The notes under the pieces: model-generated
What the model saw: only the letters and a program-made list of their open reading frames with translations
What the model was told of the DNA's origin: nothing
Databases searched by the model: none
Assembly: GCA_015501585.1 (NCBI GenBank)
Contig: JADNRY010000204.1
Coordinates: 44,617-108,616, forward strand
Length of the DNA: 64,000 nucleotides
Origin: Rhodocollybia butyracea
Lineage: Eukaryota; Basidiomycota; Agaricomycetes; Agaricales; Omphalotaceae
Direction of reading: 5' to 3'
Made by a program: the position numbers and the translations under genes
Part shown: piece after piece, positions 55,215-64,000 of the stretch
Position numbering within the stretch: the first letter of the stretch is position 1
Layout of the letters: each line of letters starts with the position of its first letter

Positions 55215-56650
55215 CAGCTGGAGAATCGCTGCTCGTTCTGTTTCAGGGGGCGCATTCACCTGCTCGTCCGACATACTCACCAACCGTCTCAGGAGAACCT
55301 ACGATATCTAGTCAAGACCTGTTTTTTGTCTAGGAAAGGATGTATAGCGTAGAGATTCACTAATATTACTTAAAGCATTAGCTTGTGATGGAAGTGGTTG
55401 GAAATTTGCCTGTATGGGACTGGGTTGTTGTAACACTGGTGTGGACGAGCGTCCAGGATGAAGTTGCATTTGCGATGATGTGGACATACCAGGGGGTGGT
55501 GTTGGTCTGTAAAAAGCGGCAGGAGGCATAGCACCTGGAGTATGAGCAAACATCGGCGGCGGCAGAGCCATGTTGGACGGGAAAGGTGGCAGACATGACG
55601 AAGTTGGATAATTGTTAGGAGAATAGAATTATGGAGCTGGTGGTGCTAATGTACCTGAACCAACAGTTGTAGCAAGTATGCGTTGTAGGATGCTCTGATC
55701 CACGATTTTATTGAACAGCAAGGCTTGGAAAAAAGCATACGCGAATTGAGGATGTGAAATGAGCAGAATACGAGCTTGTTCAGGATGAGTGATCACAAAT
55801 GCCTGGTAAAAGGTCAGGTTCTGGAGTCGAGCGTGTTAAAGTATCAGAACACAATTTCATATGCGCCAGGACATCCATTAACTGAGTCGGATTTATTGTT
55901 GCCAGTGTTTGACTAATAGTATCGAGGGCGGTTGAACCTGGAGTGATAGGGACCCCAGGCGGTAAAGAAGATAGAAAGTCTTGACTCTTGTTATTACTAT
56001 CGGGTGGGGGCCCTCCCCCTCCGCCATCCAACAGCTCACCGTGAACCGTCGTTTTATGGATCTGAATCCGCCAAATCGATTTGAAGCGGTCGACCACCAA
56101 CCTCATAGTTGTTAAGATTGCAAACAGCAGAAGATGCCGTCTCATGGTCTGAATCCGTAGTTTTCGTTCATTTGTATTAATGAAGGGCGAGGGGAAAATT
56201 GTGAAGCGAGTTTCGTGCACATAAAGTCGCCCACAATTCGAAGGGATGCATGGTAGAATGCAGTATATTTCACAAATATTTCACGTGAACAAAGGATCAT
56301 TAGACGATGCACAGTCGTTGAGAAGAGACAGGCGGTGATTGAAATTGAGAAAAACGATATTTTTGCGTAAGACGACATCTGCAACTTTATGCAATAAAAT
56401 AAATTGAAAGTACCGGCAGATTCACAGAAACCATAGCCTTTTGGCTTTCCAGTATCTCTGTTGAAAACCAATGTACATATGATCAGTGAACATAAATACA
56501 TCACCTCAGCAATAAAAAAAAGTCACCTACAACCTGACCAACTGACTTGAAAATGTCAACGAGTTGCTCCTGTGTTGTGTTGTATAAGTATGTGCTTGAT
56601 TTGGAAACTGAAAGATGGTGCTTTGCCCATGTTGTAGGGAACATCGTCAG
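55215..56650 (-). pseudogene. cleavage stimulation factor CstF-64 / Rna15 pseudogene
   Basis: Pieces of the whole protein occur in order on the minus strand. The RRM has VPYNM, EQLVDIFKSVGQVVG, NRDTGKPKGYGFCE and HETASSAVCNLNNYEVGGRP. The hinge has HGELLDGGGGGPPPDSNN and ILLISHPQFAYAFFQALLFN then KIVDQSILQRILATT. A Pro/Gln-rich part follows (PPPMFAHTPGAMPPAAFYRP), then the C-terminal domain DEQVNAPPETERAAILQL. CstF-64 binds the U/GU-rich element in mRNA 3'-end formation. Lesions: a likely lost donor after VPYNM; TAA at 56054-56056 after DSDP; frame changes near 56050 and 55805; TAG at 55308-55310 and 55299-55301, each consistent with CAG to TAG. A roughly 250-base intron (56148 to about 56400) is still present, so it is not a processed copy. 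The 5' end before the RRM is missing. Confidence 0.85.
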
Positions 56651-56719
56651 CTGTGGTGATTGGTTAGAAACCACCAGGTTGACAAGCACCAGAAAAAGAA
56701 CACTGGTTGTGAAAGCATG

Positions 56720-56817
56720 ACCCGAGAGGGAATCAAACCCCCGCCCACTTGATAGGCGCATACTAGAACCGACTGGGTATTTTCCCAAGTCATCATTTAC
56801 CAATAGACTATCTTGCC
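56720..56817 (-). tRNA. tRNA-like locus, GGCCAGA family, diverged
   Basis: Minus: GGCAAGATAGTCTATTGGTAA, helix GACTTGG...AAGTGGGC around about 40 bases, T arm GGGGG-TTTGATT-CCCTC, end TCGGGTC. Acceptor pairing mostly lost. It directly abuts the 5' side of the CstF-64 pseudogene. Confidence 0.45.
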
Positions 56818-57798
56818 AAAGCTACAGCTCAAAACACGAACTTGCTAGCATACACAAGCAACATGAAATAATATAGTACATGTACCACCTTCAGTGGTAA
56901 AGTCGCTCAAAAACCCGTGACCAGGTGTGGATCTGAGTGCCCCGCAATTTACCAAGTGCTCAAAATGCTACGGTATTAAATTGCAGTGTGGCCAACAACG
57001 AAAGGGTATGTTGTCTTTCACGCATCAGTGGACGTTAAAACTCCGGCCCTGGTACTAACTCACATAGAACGGCTTGGGCTTGGGTCAAAGTTCATGCGCT
57101 GACATACCTCAAACATATATGCATGTTGAGATGTTGGAGAGTAATTCATACAGCCTCTATTTTTTTCTGTTCCACCAGACAGGGGTTTTATTCTGCCCTG
57201 AGCATGCAATACACTACGTTCAAGGTGTGTGGTAGATCAGTGTCCGGAAATTATAATGCCCACACAAGTGGGCTCTACTAGACCTCATTGTATAGTATGA
57301 TGTTCTCACGTCTTACATATAGTCTCTGTCCCTAACATTAGACAATTGAACTCAAAAGGCTATTCTCAATCTTATGCCGTGAGAGTGGTTATCACGTGAG
57401 CCAAAACCGTGGCAGGGCATGGTTATGAGTCACATCGATATCACGTGCCTCTTACTATAAGGGTTTTATATGTCCAGTGGTCTGGACACTCTAGCAAAGA
57501 GTAGAGGGTAGTGAAGAATGTTATTTGAGGGCCTCTAACTAAATCCTAGTTTCGATGTGTCTTGACCACTTGACTATTTGAGTGTGTACTGAAGGTGAAG
57601 CCGGAGAGACGGCGAGAACTTCCTCTTAGGAGGAGAAGAGGGAATAAGAGTGGATAAGAGAAGAGAAGAGCAAGGGTAAGAGAGGGAAGAGAATAAGCAG
57701 GTGTGTAAGAGTTGATTTAACTGGGGAATCTGGGTATCTCCAAGTGTTTAAATACTGTAAGTAAATATGAAATACACATGAAACTCTAGTTGAAGCAT
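56818..57798. other. repeat-rich spacer, no gene
   Basis: Contains an inverted relative of the minisatellite (GTTATCACGTGAGCCAAAACC at 57379), a copy of the AGATCAGTGTCCGGAAATTA flank that precedes GCCCTTA loci, and a purine-rich GAAGAGAAGAG run (57600-57700). Confidence 0.45.
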
Positions 57799-57835
57799 GT
57801 AATGAAAAGCTACGTTAATTACGAGTAAAACATCG
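57799..57835 (+). repeat. 37-bp direct repeat, left
   Basis: TGTAATGAAAAGCTACGTTA followed by ATTACGAGTAAAACAT. It matches 59492-59528 with one substitution. Directly inside it is a hairpin GCCGTGC-AAA-GCACGGC (57841-57857). Confidence 0.8.
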
Positions 57836-57957
57836 TTAGCGCCGTGCAAAGCACGGCAATCCCCGACTCTGAGTTACGGTGAAGTGGTGATACATCGTTG
57901 TACGAAGTAGACAAGTACAGTGAATGAACGGTTATTGAAAATGTAGGAGCAGTGTTG

Positions 57958-58323
57958 CTATGTAAAGGTGAATGAATTGAATGCGGTGTTGGAGTTTTTT
58001 GCAATCCGTTGTGTAAACGTGAAAGAGATATCATTAAGGTAGAAAGTTGTGCTATCTAACGATTTACAAACTAGTCTTCCGAGCACTGATCTGAAATAAC
58101 CCAGCAGCCAACGCATGTCCTTAATTGTTTCGTTGTGTTGTCTGGATTCGATATCAGTTACTGCGGTTCCGACCATAGTCGTCTGCTGAAACCGAGGTAC
58201 CTGTTTGGAGTCTTCTGGTTCTGCAGCTGTTAGGCTGCGGTCTTTCTTGGTTGTTGATGTGCAGGTTGGATAAGCAGGAGTATAATCGATTACCTGTGAC
58301 GATACACGTGTGGAGAAGATCAT
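57958..58323 (-). CDS. hypothetical protein within direct-repeat unit
   Basis: A 121-codon frame (MIFSTRVSSQVIDYTPAYPT, then MRWLLGYFRSVLGRLVCKS) with no recognised motif. It is divergent from the coiled-coil gene. Coding status is uncertain; a donor-like CAGGTAATC after SSQ suggests the frame may be spliced. Retained mainly because of its place inside the direct repeats. Confidence 0.25.
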   Translation of the reverse strand: MIFSTRVSSQVIDYTPAYPTCTSTTKKDRSLTAAEPEDSKQVPRFQQTTMVGTAVTDIESRQHNETIKDMRWLLGYFRSVLGRLVCKSLDSTTFYLNDISFTFTQRIAKNSNTAFNSFTFT

Positions 58324-58738
58324 AATTTAGTTTAGGTACTATATATTCGGGGTGTTCGTGACCTGGTTTTCGTTTCGCTAGCGGTAATGCAAGTTGACGA
58401 GGTTGGTGAATTTTAAGTCAAAGTTAGGCTCAATTGCTAGAACCGGTGTAGTTGTTGTAGTTAATAGTGTAGTAGTAGTAGTGTTGTGGTCGTTGGTTCG
58501 GTCATAGTTTACGCAATCGGCGTCTAAGCAGTGGGCGTCTAGCGTCTTCAACACGTACCACTTCTGAGTAAGTGAGCTTGGGAGTTAAAATTTCTTGGGT
58601 TATCATTTTCTTTTTGATTATAGAACATTGTTTGGAAAGTTCATCGTTCAAAATTATCATTTGTGGTGTTGAAGTAGAAAGGTATGGGATTGCGTTTGAA
58701 GACTTAGTTTGAGATGCTGAGGTTTCGTAGATTCAATT

Positions 58739-59191
58739 ATGCTCTCCAACGTGGAAAGTGATGCTTCCGAGGGCATGGTCTCCACAATCGTTGATTCGCC
58801 ACAGTCTGCTTCTGTAACGCTGGTGGATGTGTTAACGGATGATGATGAAGTCGAACGTGTGATATCCAGAGATGCAGAAATTGAAGTACTGGAGGTCCAA
58901 GTTGAAGAGCGACGGAAACGTCTTCTTGAACTTGTTGAACATCGGATCGAGAGGGAATGTCTGATGGATGTTTATAAGGAATTGGCCAATCTGTTTGATG
59001 AAGCGATGTTGGAGTTGGAGAAAAAAAAGCAGTCACAGATACAACAAAAAGCGTTGGTGGATCTTCTACGCAAACAGTTGGAAGAGAAGGTAGAAAAGTG
59101 CGAGTTTTTACAATCAGAAGTTGTTCGACTTGAAGGGAGGAATGGAATCTTGGAAGCGGAAAACGATAGGTTGAATGTGTTGTTGAGATAA
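58739..59191 (+). CDS. coiled-coil protein
   Basis: A single-exon frame of 150 residues. The first 40 residues are acidic and Ser/Val-rich (TLVDVLTDDDEVERVISRDA). The rest is one long predicted coiled coil with regular Leu/Ile/Val spacing (EVQVEERRKRLLELVEHRIE, LRKQLEEKVEKCEFLQSEVV, ending LEAENDRLNVLLR). The terminal part resembles a leucine-zipper but has no basic region. It lies between the direct repeats at 57.8 and 59.5 kb. No family is recognised. Codon pattern and the sustained heptads make it the most believable gene in the 45-64 kb repeat region. Confidence 0.6.
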   Translation: MLSNVESDASEGMVSTIVDSPQSASVTLVDVLTDDDEVERVISRDAEIEVLEVQVEERRKRLLELVEHRIERECLMDVYKELANLFDEAMLELEKKKQSQIQQKALVDLLRKQLEEKVEKCEFLQSEVVRLEGRNGILEAENDRLNVLLR

Positions 59192-59491
59192 CGAGATCCC
59201 TGTGTCAGTTATAAAGATTTGCGGACGAATTTTGTACTTTAGTAGTGATATTATTGGATGTGCTTGGAGTTTGACACAGTTCTTGTTTTAGCGATCTGAC
59301 TTATGAATGAAACAAACAAATGCAAGTTGCGTCCTGTAGTTGCTTGTAAGAAAGTTTTCGCTGCTAACCCTGTACTACGATCGAAGTAATATTAAGTTAT
59401 CGTTAACGCTGCGCGATGAAATTTTGTGGTCCCGTACGTAGATGCTTGTTAAGTTATTTAATTCCTGTGCTGTTGGCCTCTCTTTTAGCTT

Positions 59492-59528
59492 GTAATGAAA
59501 AGCTACGTTAAATACGAGTAAAACATGT
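59492..59528 (+). repeat. 37-bp direct repeat, right
   Basis: Partner of 57799-57835. Together they bound about 1.66 kb with two divergent open frames. Confidence 0.8.
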
Positions 59529-59799
59529 AAGAACTCAAGTGAGACTTGTAAGAAGAATAACAAATACATGATACGTGTGAGAGGATGCTGTGCTTATACC
59601 TACGAGGGTGTATCGTGACATACAAGTGGTAAAGCAGGTCAAGTGGGGCTTTGACTGATCTGATGGATGCTGTCGCTGTAGCATTTCACATGTCCGCAGC
59701 ACTATATCTCTGACACGCCAAGCAGTATGGGTAAAATGTAGACCACACAGTCTTTCCTCATACACTCACGCTTCACTTCTGGGCCAAGGGTTTGTCCGG

Positions 59800-59880
59800 C
59801 TTAAGGGATCGAACTCTTGGAGATTGCGTTGAATAATAACACTATGCCACTGTGCCATACAGACCATCATCAAGTTCCGA
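59800..59880 (-). tRNA. tRNA-like remnant shared with 50.6 and 54.9 kb
   Basis: The plus-strand text GGATCGAACTCTTGGAGATTG then CACTGTGCCATACAGACC matches in order GGATCGAACCCTTGTAGATTG and CACTGAGGCATTATCAAG at 50600-50670 and 54910-54980, followed in all by TTCCGAATATGTGGCGTCTT. It looks like a further tRNA-like family plus fixed flank, on the minus strand. Confidence 0.4.
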
Positions 59881-60148
59881 ATATGTGGCGTCTTGTGGGT
59901 AGAGAGCCGTCTGGAAAATATGCCAGCCGGCAGATCGAAGTGCAACGGGAGATGCTCTACCATTTTAGTCGCATATGCTCTGTTGTTCCAGCGTACGGAG
60001 GTCTAGTGTAAGAATAATGTGTTGTCTGATTCTACATATGAGGGGAACTCACGCAACATACAGAGCAATCAGATCGTCTTACGCGATTGGGTGTAACTGA
60101 ACACAACCCCGTTATCATTGTCTTATTTGGCCTTTCTGTCAGGCCCTG

Positions 60149-60223
60149 ATATAGCTGAACGGTTTAGGTTGTGGCCCACCCTTTGACTAATACGTATGCA
60201 GGTTCGAACCTCTCTGGGTAATT
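60149..60223 (+). tRNA. tRNA-like remnant
   Basis: GCCCTGATATAGCTGAACGG at the 5' end, AGG-TTCGAAC-CT in the T arm, TCTGGGTA at the 3' end; six of seven acceptor pairs. The D arm is weak and no anticodon arm is clear. Confidence 0.35.
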
Positions 60224-60705
60224 CAAATGGCTTCTCTTTTTTTTTGGATTGCTTATCCAAGTACTTTGTGCGCAACTGTCTCTCTCCATTGCGAGAAGAA
60301 TAACTCCCTGTAGTTTATCCTGCTTTTCGTGGATACTCAAAGGAGAAATCGAGCCTCAACTTGAGTGTGTATGCTGCCGTGAGATAGAAACAGGCATCGC
60401 TCGAGCTAAGCGAAAACTAAAAGGCAAGCACACACTATACTCGGCCCAGACATTAGAACAAGCGGATGTACTTGCTTCTGCCAACCAGGTGGCTCCCGCG
60501 TTCTTTGGAAAGTGGCAAAAAAAAAATGATCCATTCTTCAATGCTCACAGGAAGAATTGGCAAGTAAGGCCTGGTGTGTTATCACAATAGCTGTAGCCCT
60601 GGCTCGCCGTAGCACTCTTTAAGTTTCCAGCTGGCAGATCCCCGCCGGACCAGGGAAAAAAATCACTATACATGCGGATAAGAGTGGCAAAAAAACTTAT
60701 GATCC

Positions 60706-60782
60706 CTCAACAAACCCCCGCATCCTTGATTTTCTCATCTATAATTTCAAGGCGTCTTGACCACTTGACTATTCCAGTGTAC
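60706..60782 (-). tRNA. tRNA-like locus, CTCAAA family, decayed 3' end
   Basis: TAGTCAAGTGGTCAAGACGCC and stem CCTTGAAA with ATCAAGGATGCG are kept. The T arm is reduced to GGGGGTTTGTTG. Confidence 0.45.
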
Positions 60783-61280
60783 ACTAAAAGTAGTTTACCA
60801 GGTTAAACAGTGTTTCTAACACTTTAAATGCTGGCCTGAGTTGACAAGGAGCAGCGCTCATGCCCAATACTGTAGGCCTATCCCACGGGCTACTTAGTCC
60901 AGACGTTAAAACAAATGGATATATATGACATAAAATTTCTGATTGCTTTGATCTCTTATCCCACGTCCCTCTTGGAAAGTGGACAAATCGAATCCCCGCC
61001 TCCTTGCCATGTAACTTTGTGCTTCAAGACTATGCAAGCGCATACCAGGAGTGGGAAACAATGTCATGTAAGAATCCTTTTATTGTCACTCCTGATTGTT
61101 GAGGCTTGGTAAGGAATCAAACTTGAAATATAGGTCATGTCTTGGGCAGTTTACTATTTGAGTGTGTACTAAAAGTGGTGAAGTAGGTCAAGTGCAGTTT
61201 GATGACTGACTAACTTGCCAATCATGTCTGCAGCACTATCGAGCAGAACAGGAAAAAAATGTCAATCATTTCCCATCAAA

Positions 61281-61384
61281 CTCAAAGGAGGAATCGAACC
61301 TCCGCCTCCTTGGAATACTTATATAGTTTTGGGATGAATGATCCATGATCTCAAGGCGTCTTAGCCACTCGACTATTTGGGTGT
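61281..61384 (-). tRNA. tRNA-like locus, CTCAAA family
   Basis: CCCAAATAGTCGAGTGGCTAA, stem CGCCTTGAGAT with CCAAGGAGGCG, T arm GGAGG-TTCGATT-CCTCC, then TTTGAG. Loop about 40 bases. Confidence 0.6.
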
Positions 61385-61478
61385 GTATTAGAGGTCGTTG
61401 ACTTGGGAAAGTGTGATCAGACTTTTCTTGTTCCAACAACTGGGAAAAAATTACATGTTTCCATGTCAAAGTATTGCC

Positions 61479-61564
61479 CTCAAAGAAGGAATCAAACCCC
61501 CGCCTCCTTGAAAGATGAGATTTATCCTTGTATAGGCGTCTTGACCACTTGACTATTTGAGTGT
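61479..61564 (-). tRNA. tRNA-like locus, CTCAAA family
   Basis: CTCAAATAGTCAAGTGGTCAA, stem CGCCT.../AGGCG with a CTTTCAAGGAGGCGGGGG run, T arm GGGGG-TTTGATT-CCTTC, TTTGAGG. Shorter insert than its neighbours. Confidence 0.55.
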
Positions 61565-61679
61565 GTAGTAGAGCTCATGGTCTCAGATAATTGGCTTTGA
61601 AAATGATTACTGATTATTACTATACATCAAAGGACAAAATGCACCGCAGGTCTTCTCTAGATATTCAATTTCTACGGTA

Positions 61680-61772
61680 CACTCAAAGGTTGAGCCCCTG
61701 CCTCCTTGAAAAGGTAGATTGTTGGATTTTACAATTTCAAGGTGTCTTGGCCACTTGACTATTTGAGTGCAT
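61680..61772 (-). tRNA. tRNA-like locus, CTCAAA family, T arm shortened
   Basis: CTCAAATAGTCAAGTGGCCAA, stem CACCTTGAAA with TTTTCAAGGAGGC. The T arm reads GGGGCTCAACCTTTGAG, missing about 8 bases. Confidence 0.5.
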
Positions 61773-61899
61773 ACTAGGAGTGGTGAACCAGGTTAAAAGA
61801 CAAGCGGTCTTGGGACAAAGCATGGGTTGAGTGACGACGCGTTTCACTGACCAACATGCACCTCTTCAGCTCATACCATGCTCATCTGATTATGTATAC

Positions 61900-62931
61900 C
61901 CTTTAGGGTGTGTTGCTGGAAATTATTAATGCCCTTATGGCCTAGTAGTGGTAGTGTGAAGTGTTTGTCCGGTGTACATTCACCGCACCCCTGAACCCCT
62001 TTTTATCCTTGAGCTATTACTATTTTTTATTGATGAGGTGAGTTCTGGTTCCGTCGTTCCAAGCCAGGAACAACTTTTCTGTTACAACCAGAGATCAGAA
62101 CCGATTACAATGACATCATTGTTCACACGTCATCCTCAAGTCTCACTTTCCCTTCTTCAATCTATGTCCGCAACCTGTTTCAAAGCAAAACAGAGTTTCT
62201 ATACAGTAGCCAAAACAAAACAAAAATCCCTACACAATGCTGCTATCCTGATACAACTACATAATATAGAGTAAAACTAACCAAGCAGGTGGATCATGTG
62301 CCTCTTACTCAAGTGTTGCCAGGATCCCAGTTGATGGGTCACCAGAGACCCTCCTGTTCGCAAGATGCGGGGTTCGACATGCTCTTCTGATGTGGCAACT
62401 CCGGAGATTACTTAGGCGCCTGTAGCATATTATACAGTATGTATAGTATATAAGCTAGCATGTAGTTACTATGTGTTTGCGAGCTCAATTGTTCAACCTC
62501 ACTATGACAGACTAGAGTGTTGTTACTTGTCCATCTCATTTTTAGGGCATTCACACAATGCTGAATCCTTTCAAACTCAGATCGGAACCAAAGGCGTATC
62601 AGGCCATACAAGTGCAGCCTGGTAAGGAATCGTTCCTAGCATATTTATTTTTGAGAGAAAAAAAAACGTGGCTCTACATTTTCACAAGGCCATTATTTCA
62701 AGGGTCTGCTTAGGAGAAAGCCTCTTGATTACAAGAACAAACCAAGGGAAATACCATTGCACCATCAGGCCATGAATACCTGCACTAAAGTTGCCTGAGA
62801 CGTGCGCTCGAGTCTTATGTCCATGCAAAAAGAAATCCCAGAGTGATTAACAATTCGAGAATGATATCACAACATCAGGTAAAAAAAAAAAAACTCACAT
62901 TGTCTCATGTTTGGGATGGCAAATAACATAC
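61900..62931. other. spacer with partial tRNA-like pieces
   Basis: 61929-61955 is a GCCCTTA 5' half without a 3' half, and 62702-62775 is a weak GGCCTGA-family remnant (minus; CATTGCACCATCAGGCCATG). Otherwise nothing. Confidence 0.4.
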
Positions 62932-63024
62932 TGAAAGGAGGGATCGAACCCCCGTCTCCTTGAAACCTGAAATCCTGGGGCAGTTTTATAATTTCAAGGC
63001 GTCTTAACCACTTGACTATTCGTA
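62932..63024 (-). tRNA. tRNA-like locus, CTCAAA family
   Basis: TAGTCAAGTGGTTAAGACGCC, stem CCTTGAAAT with GGTTTCAAGG, T arm GGGGG-TTCGATC-CCTCC, TTTCAG. The 5' acceptor strand differs (TACGAA). Confidence 0.5.
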
Positions 63025-63109
63025 CAAGTGGTAAACCAGGTCAAGTGCAGTTTGATGAATGCTCTTATATGTGACAAAAAATGTAACTCATTCAGTCATT
63101 CCTTATACA

Positions 63110-63199
63110 TTCAAAGGAGGAATCGAACCTCCGCGTCTTTGAAATGTTAATGTGAGATGCACTCAAGGTGTCTTGTCCACTTGACTATTTGAGTGTGTA
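63110..63199 (-). tRNA. tRNA-like locus, CTCAAA family
   Basis: CTCAAATAGTCAAGTGGACAA, stem CACCTTGAG with CAAAGACGCGG, T arm GGAGG-TTCGATT-CCTCC, TTTGAA. Loop about 25 bases. Confidence 0.55.
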
Positions 63200-63274
63200 T
63201 TGAAATTCGTTGACATCACCTACCTTTTCCAGCAACTGAGAAAAAATTAACTCTTCTGATGTTAAGATGTTACC

Positions 63275-63373
63275 CTCAAAGGAGGAATCGAACCCCCGCC
63301 TCCTTGAAAGATGAGATTTCACTTTGTATCTATAATTTCGAGGCGTCTTGACCACTTGACTATTCGAATGTGT
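63275..63373 (-). tRNA. tRNA-like locus, CTCAAA family, best preserved
   Basis: D stem GTC/GAC with TAGTCAAGTGGTCAAGAC; stem CCTCGAAA/TTTCAAGG (8 bp, one G-T) around a 26-base loop; variable AGGC; T arm GGGGG-TTCGATT-CCTCC; TTTGAGGG. Confidence 0.6.
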
Positions 63374-63706
63374 ACTACAAGTGGTGAACCAGGTCAAGTG
63401 CAGGCGACTAATTTAGTACTTTCTTCTGTAACTTGCCAACCCATCTATATCTATGGCACCTCACGCAGCGCGGAAAAAATGTATTACACTGGACCCCCTC
63501 GTTGAAATATAAAATGCCGAACCAACGATCTATAATCTCAAGGTGTCTTGGCAGATTGCATTCTCCTAACCCTTTATTGCTATCCCATTTCAATGCCTGG
63601 ATTCAACTTGCTACCGTCCCTGCTCTCGCCATTTCCCCATCCAGAATAAAAATATGTGTGAATCCCACTTGTTGGAAGATGGAAAAAAATTATATATTCT
63701 CAGATA

Positions 63707-63803
63707 CTCACAGGAAGACTCGAACTCCCGTCTCCTTGGAATATGGACAATGCTTGCTTGTCAAAATCTCAAGGCATCCTGGCAGCTTGACTAAGTGAGT
63801 ACA
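63707..63803 (-). tRNA. tRNA-like locus, CTCACA variant
   Basis: CTCACTTAGTCAAGCTGCCAG, stem GCCTTGAGAT with CCAAGGAGACGG, T arm GGGAG-TTCGAGT-CTTCC, TGTGAG. The acceptor CTCAC pairs with GTGAG, a compensated change relative to CTCAAA/TTTGAG. Confidence 0.55.
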
Positions 63804-63849
63804 CTATCAAAGTGGACTACCAAATTTGTATACTGGCGTTAACCCGATG

Positions 63850-63944
63850 TATACTTGAAGGAGGAATCGAACTCCATGCTTTCTTGATTTTCTCATCTAT
63901 TATTTTCAAGGGCGTCTTGACCACTTGACTATTCAAGTGCGTAC
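63850..63944 (-). tRNA. tRNA-like locus, CTTGAA form
   Basis: CTTGAATAGTCAAGTGGTCAA, stem CCCTTGAAAA with TCAAGAAAGC, T arm GGAG-TTCGATT-CCTCC, TTCAAG. Acceptor strands pair fully. Confidence 0.5.
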
Positions 63945-64000
63945 TACAAGTGCAGTTTGATGAATTGTTTACTGTAGGGATAGGTGACTAATTTCAGTGC

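Larger units (their letters stand above)
52732..55302. repeat. segmental duplication, copy B
   Basis: The shorter partner of 47040-50994, lacking about 1.3 kb. It is contiguous at 55302 with the CstF-64 pseudogene body, so this locus is likely the original context of the right end. Confidence 0.9.

Overview
This window looks like nuclear DNA of a filamentous basidiomycete, most likely an Agaricomycete. The genes are split by many short GT-AG introns (about 45-70 bases, often with a CTAAC-like branch site). Recognisable proteins include an eIF4A of the usual 397 residues, a GPI-anchored glycoprotein of a type common in mushrooms, a MYND-finger protein and a SNF2/JmjC pair. Gene models were assembled by hand from reading frames and splice sites. 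Exon joins that keep frame through to a stop are the main support. No database search was possible, so family names rest on recognised motifs.

Layout. 1-26 kb is gene-bearing chromosome: a small secreted cysteine-rich protein, a Rab GTPase with an unusual switch II residue, a dual-specificity phosphatase, eIF4A, a shortened TPR protein, a GPI-anchored glycoprotein, two small unrecognised genes (one with a membrane segment), a 603-residue MYND-finger protein, a probable pseudogene, and an Aro8-like aminotransferase broken off at 26.28 kb. 26.3-33.7 kb is a repeat domain built from about 50 copies of a near-palindrome (GCACGTC-N3-GACGTGC, usually next to GTGTAC), with tRNA-like loci, a 190-bp dispersed repeat and a satellite-like block.

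33.8-44.3 kb is a compact gene island inside the repeats: an unrecognised 846-residue protein (minus), a 1329-residue SNF2-type helicase (plus, divergent from it) and a 531-residue JmjC-like oxygenase (minus, convergent with the helicase). The divergent promoter holds a roughly 150-bp-armed inverted repeat with five copies of one 16-mer-like site. Upstream of the JmjC gene are about 0.7 kb of tandem repeats ending in a perfect 38-bp palindrome. This three-gene unit is my best candidate for an undescribed system, either a mobile element or a chromatin/DNA-modifying cassette.

45.3-64 kb is repeat-dense. It contains at least 25 tRNA-like loci in four families, which keep Pol III A/B boxes, D and T arms, but carry a long helix where an anticodon loop should be. 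It also holds 50-bp minisatellites, a 0.9-kb tandem duplication, a near-identical 2.6-kb/3.9-kb segmental duplication, a CstF-64 (Rna15) pseudogene with its tail copied 4.3 kb away, and a small unit bounded by direct repeats that encodes a coiled-coil protein.
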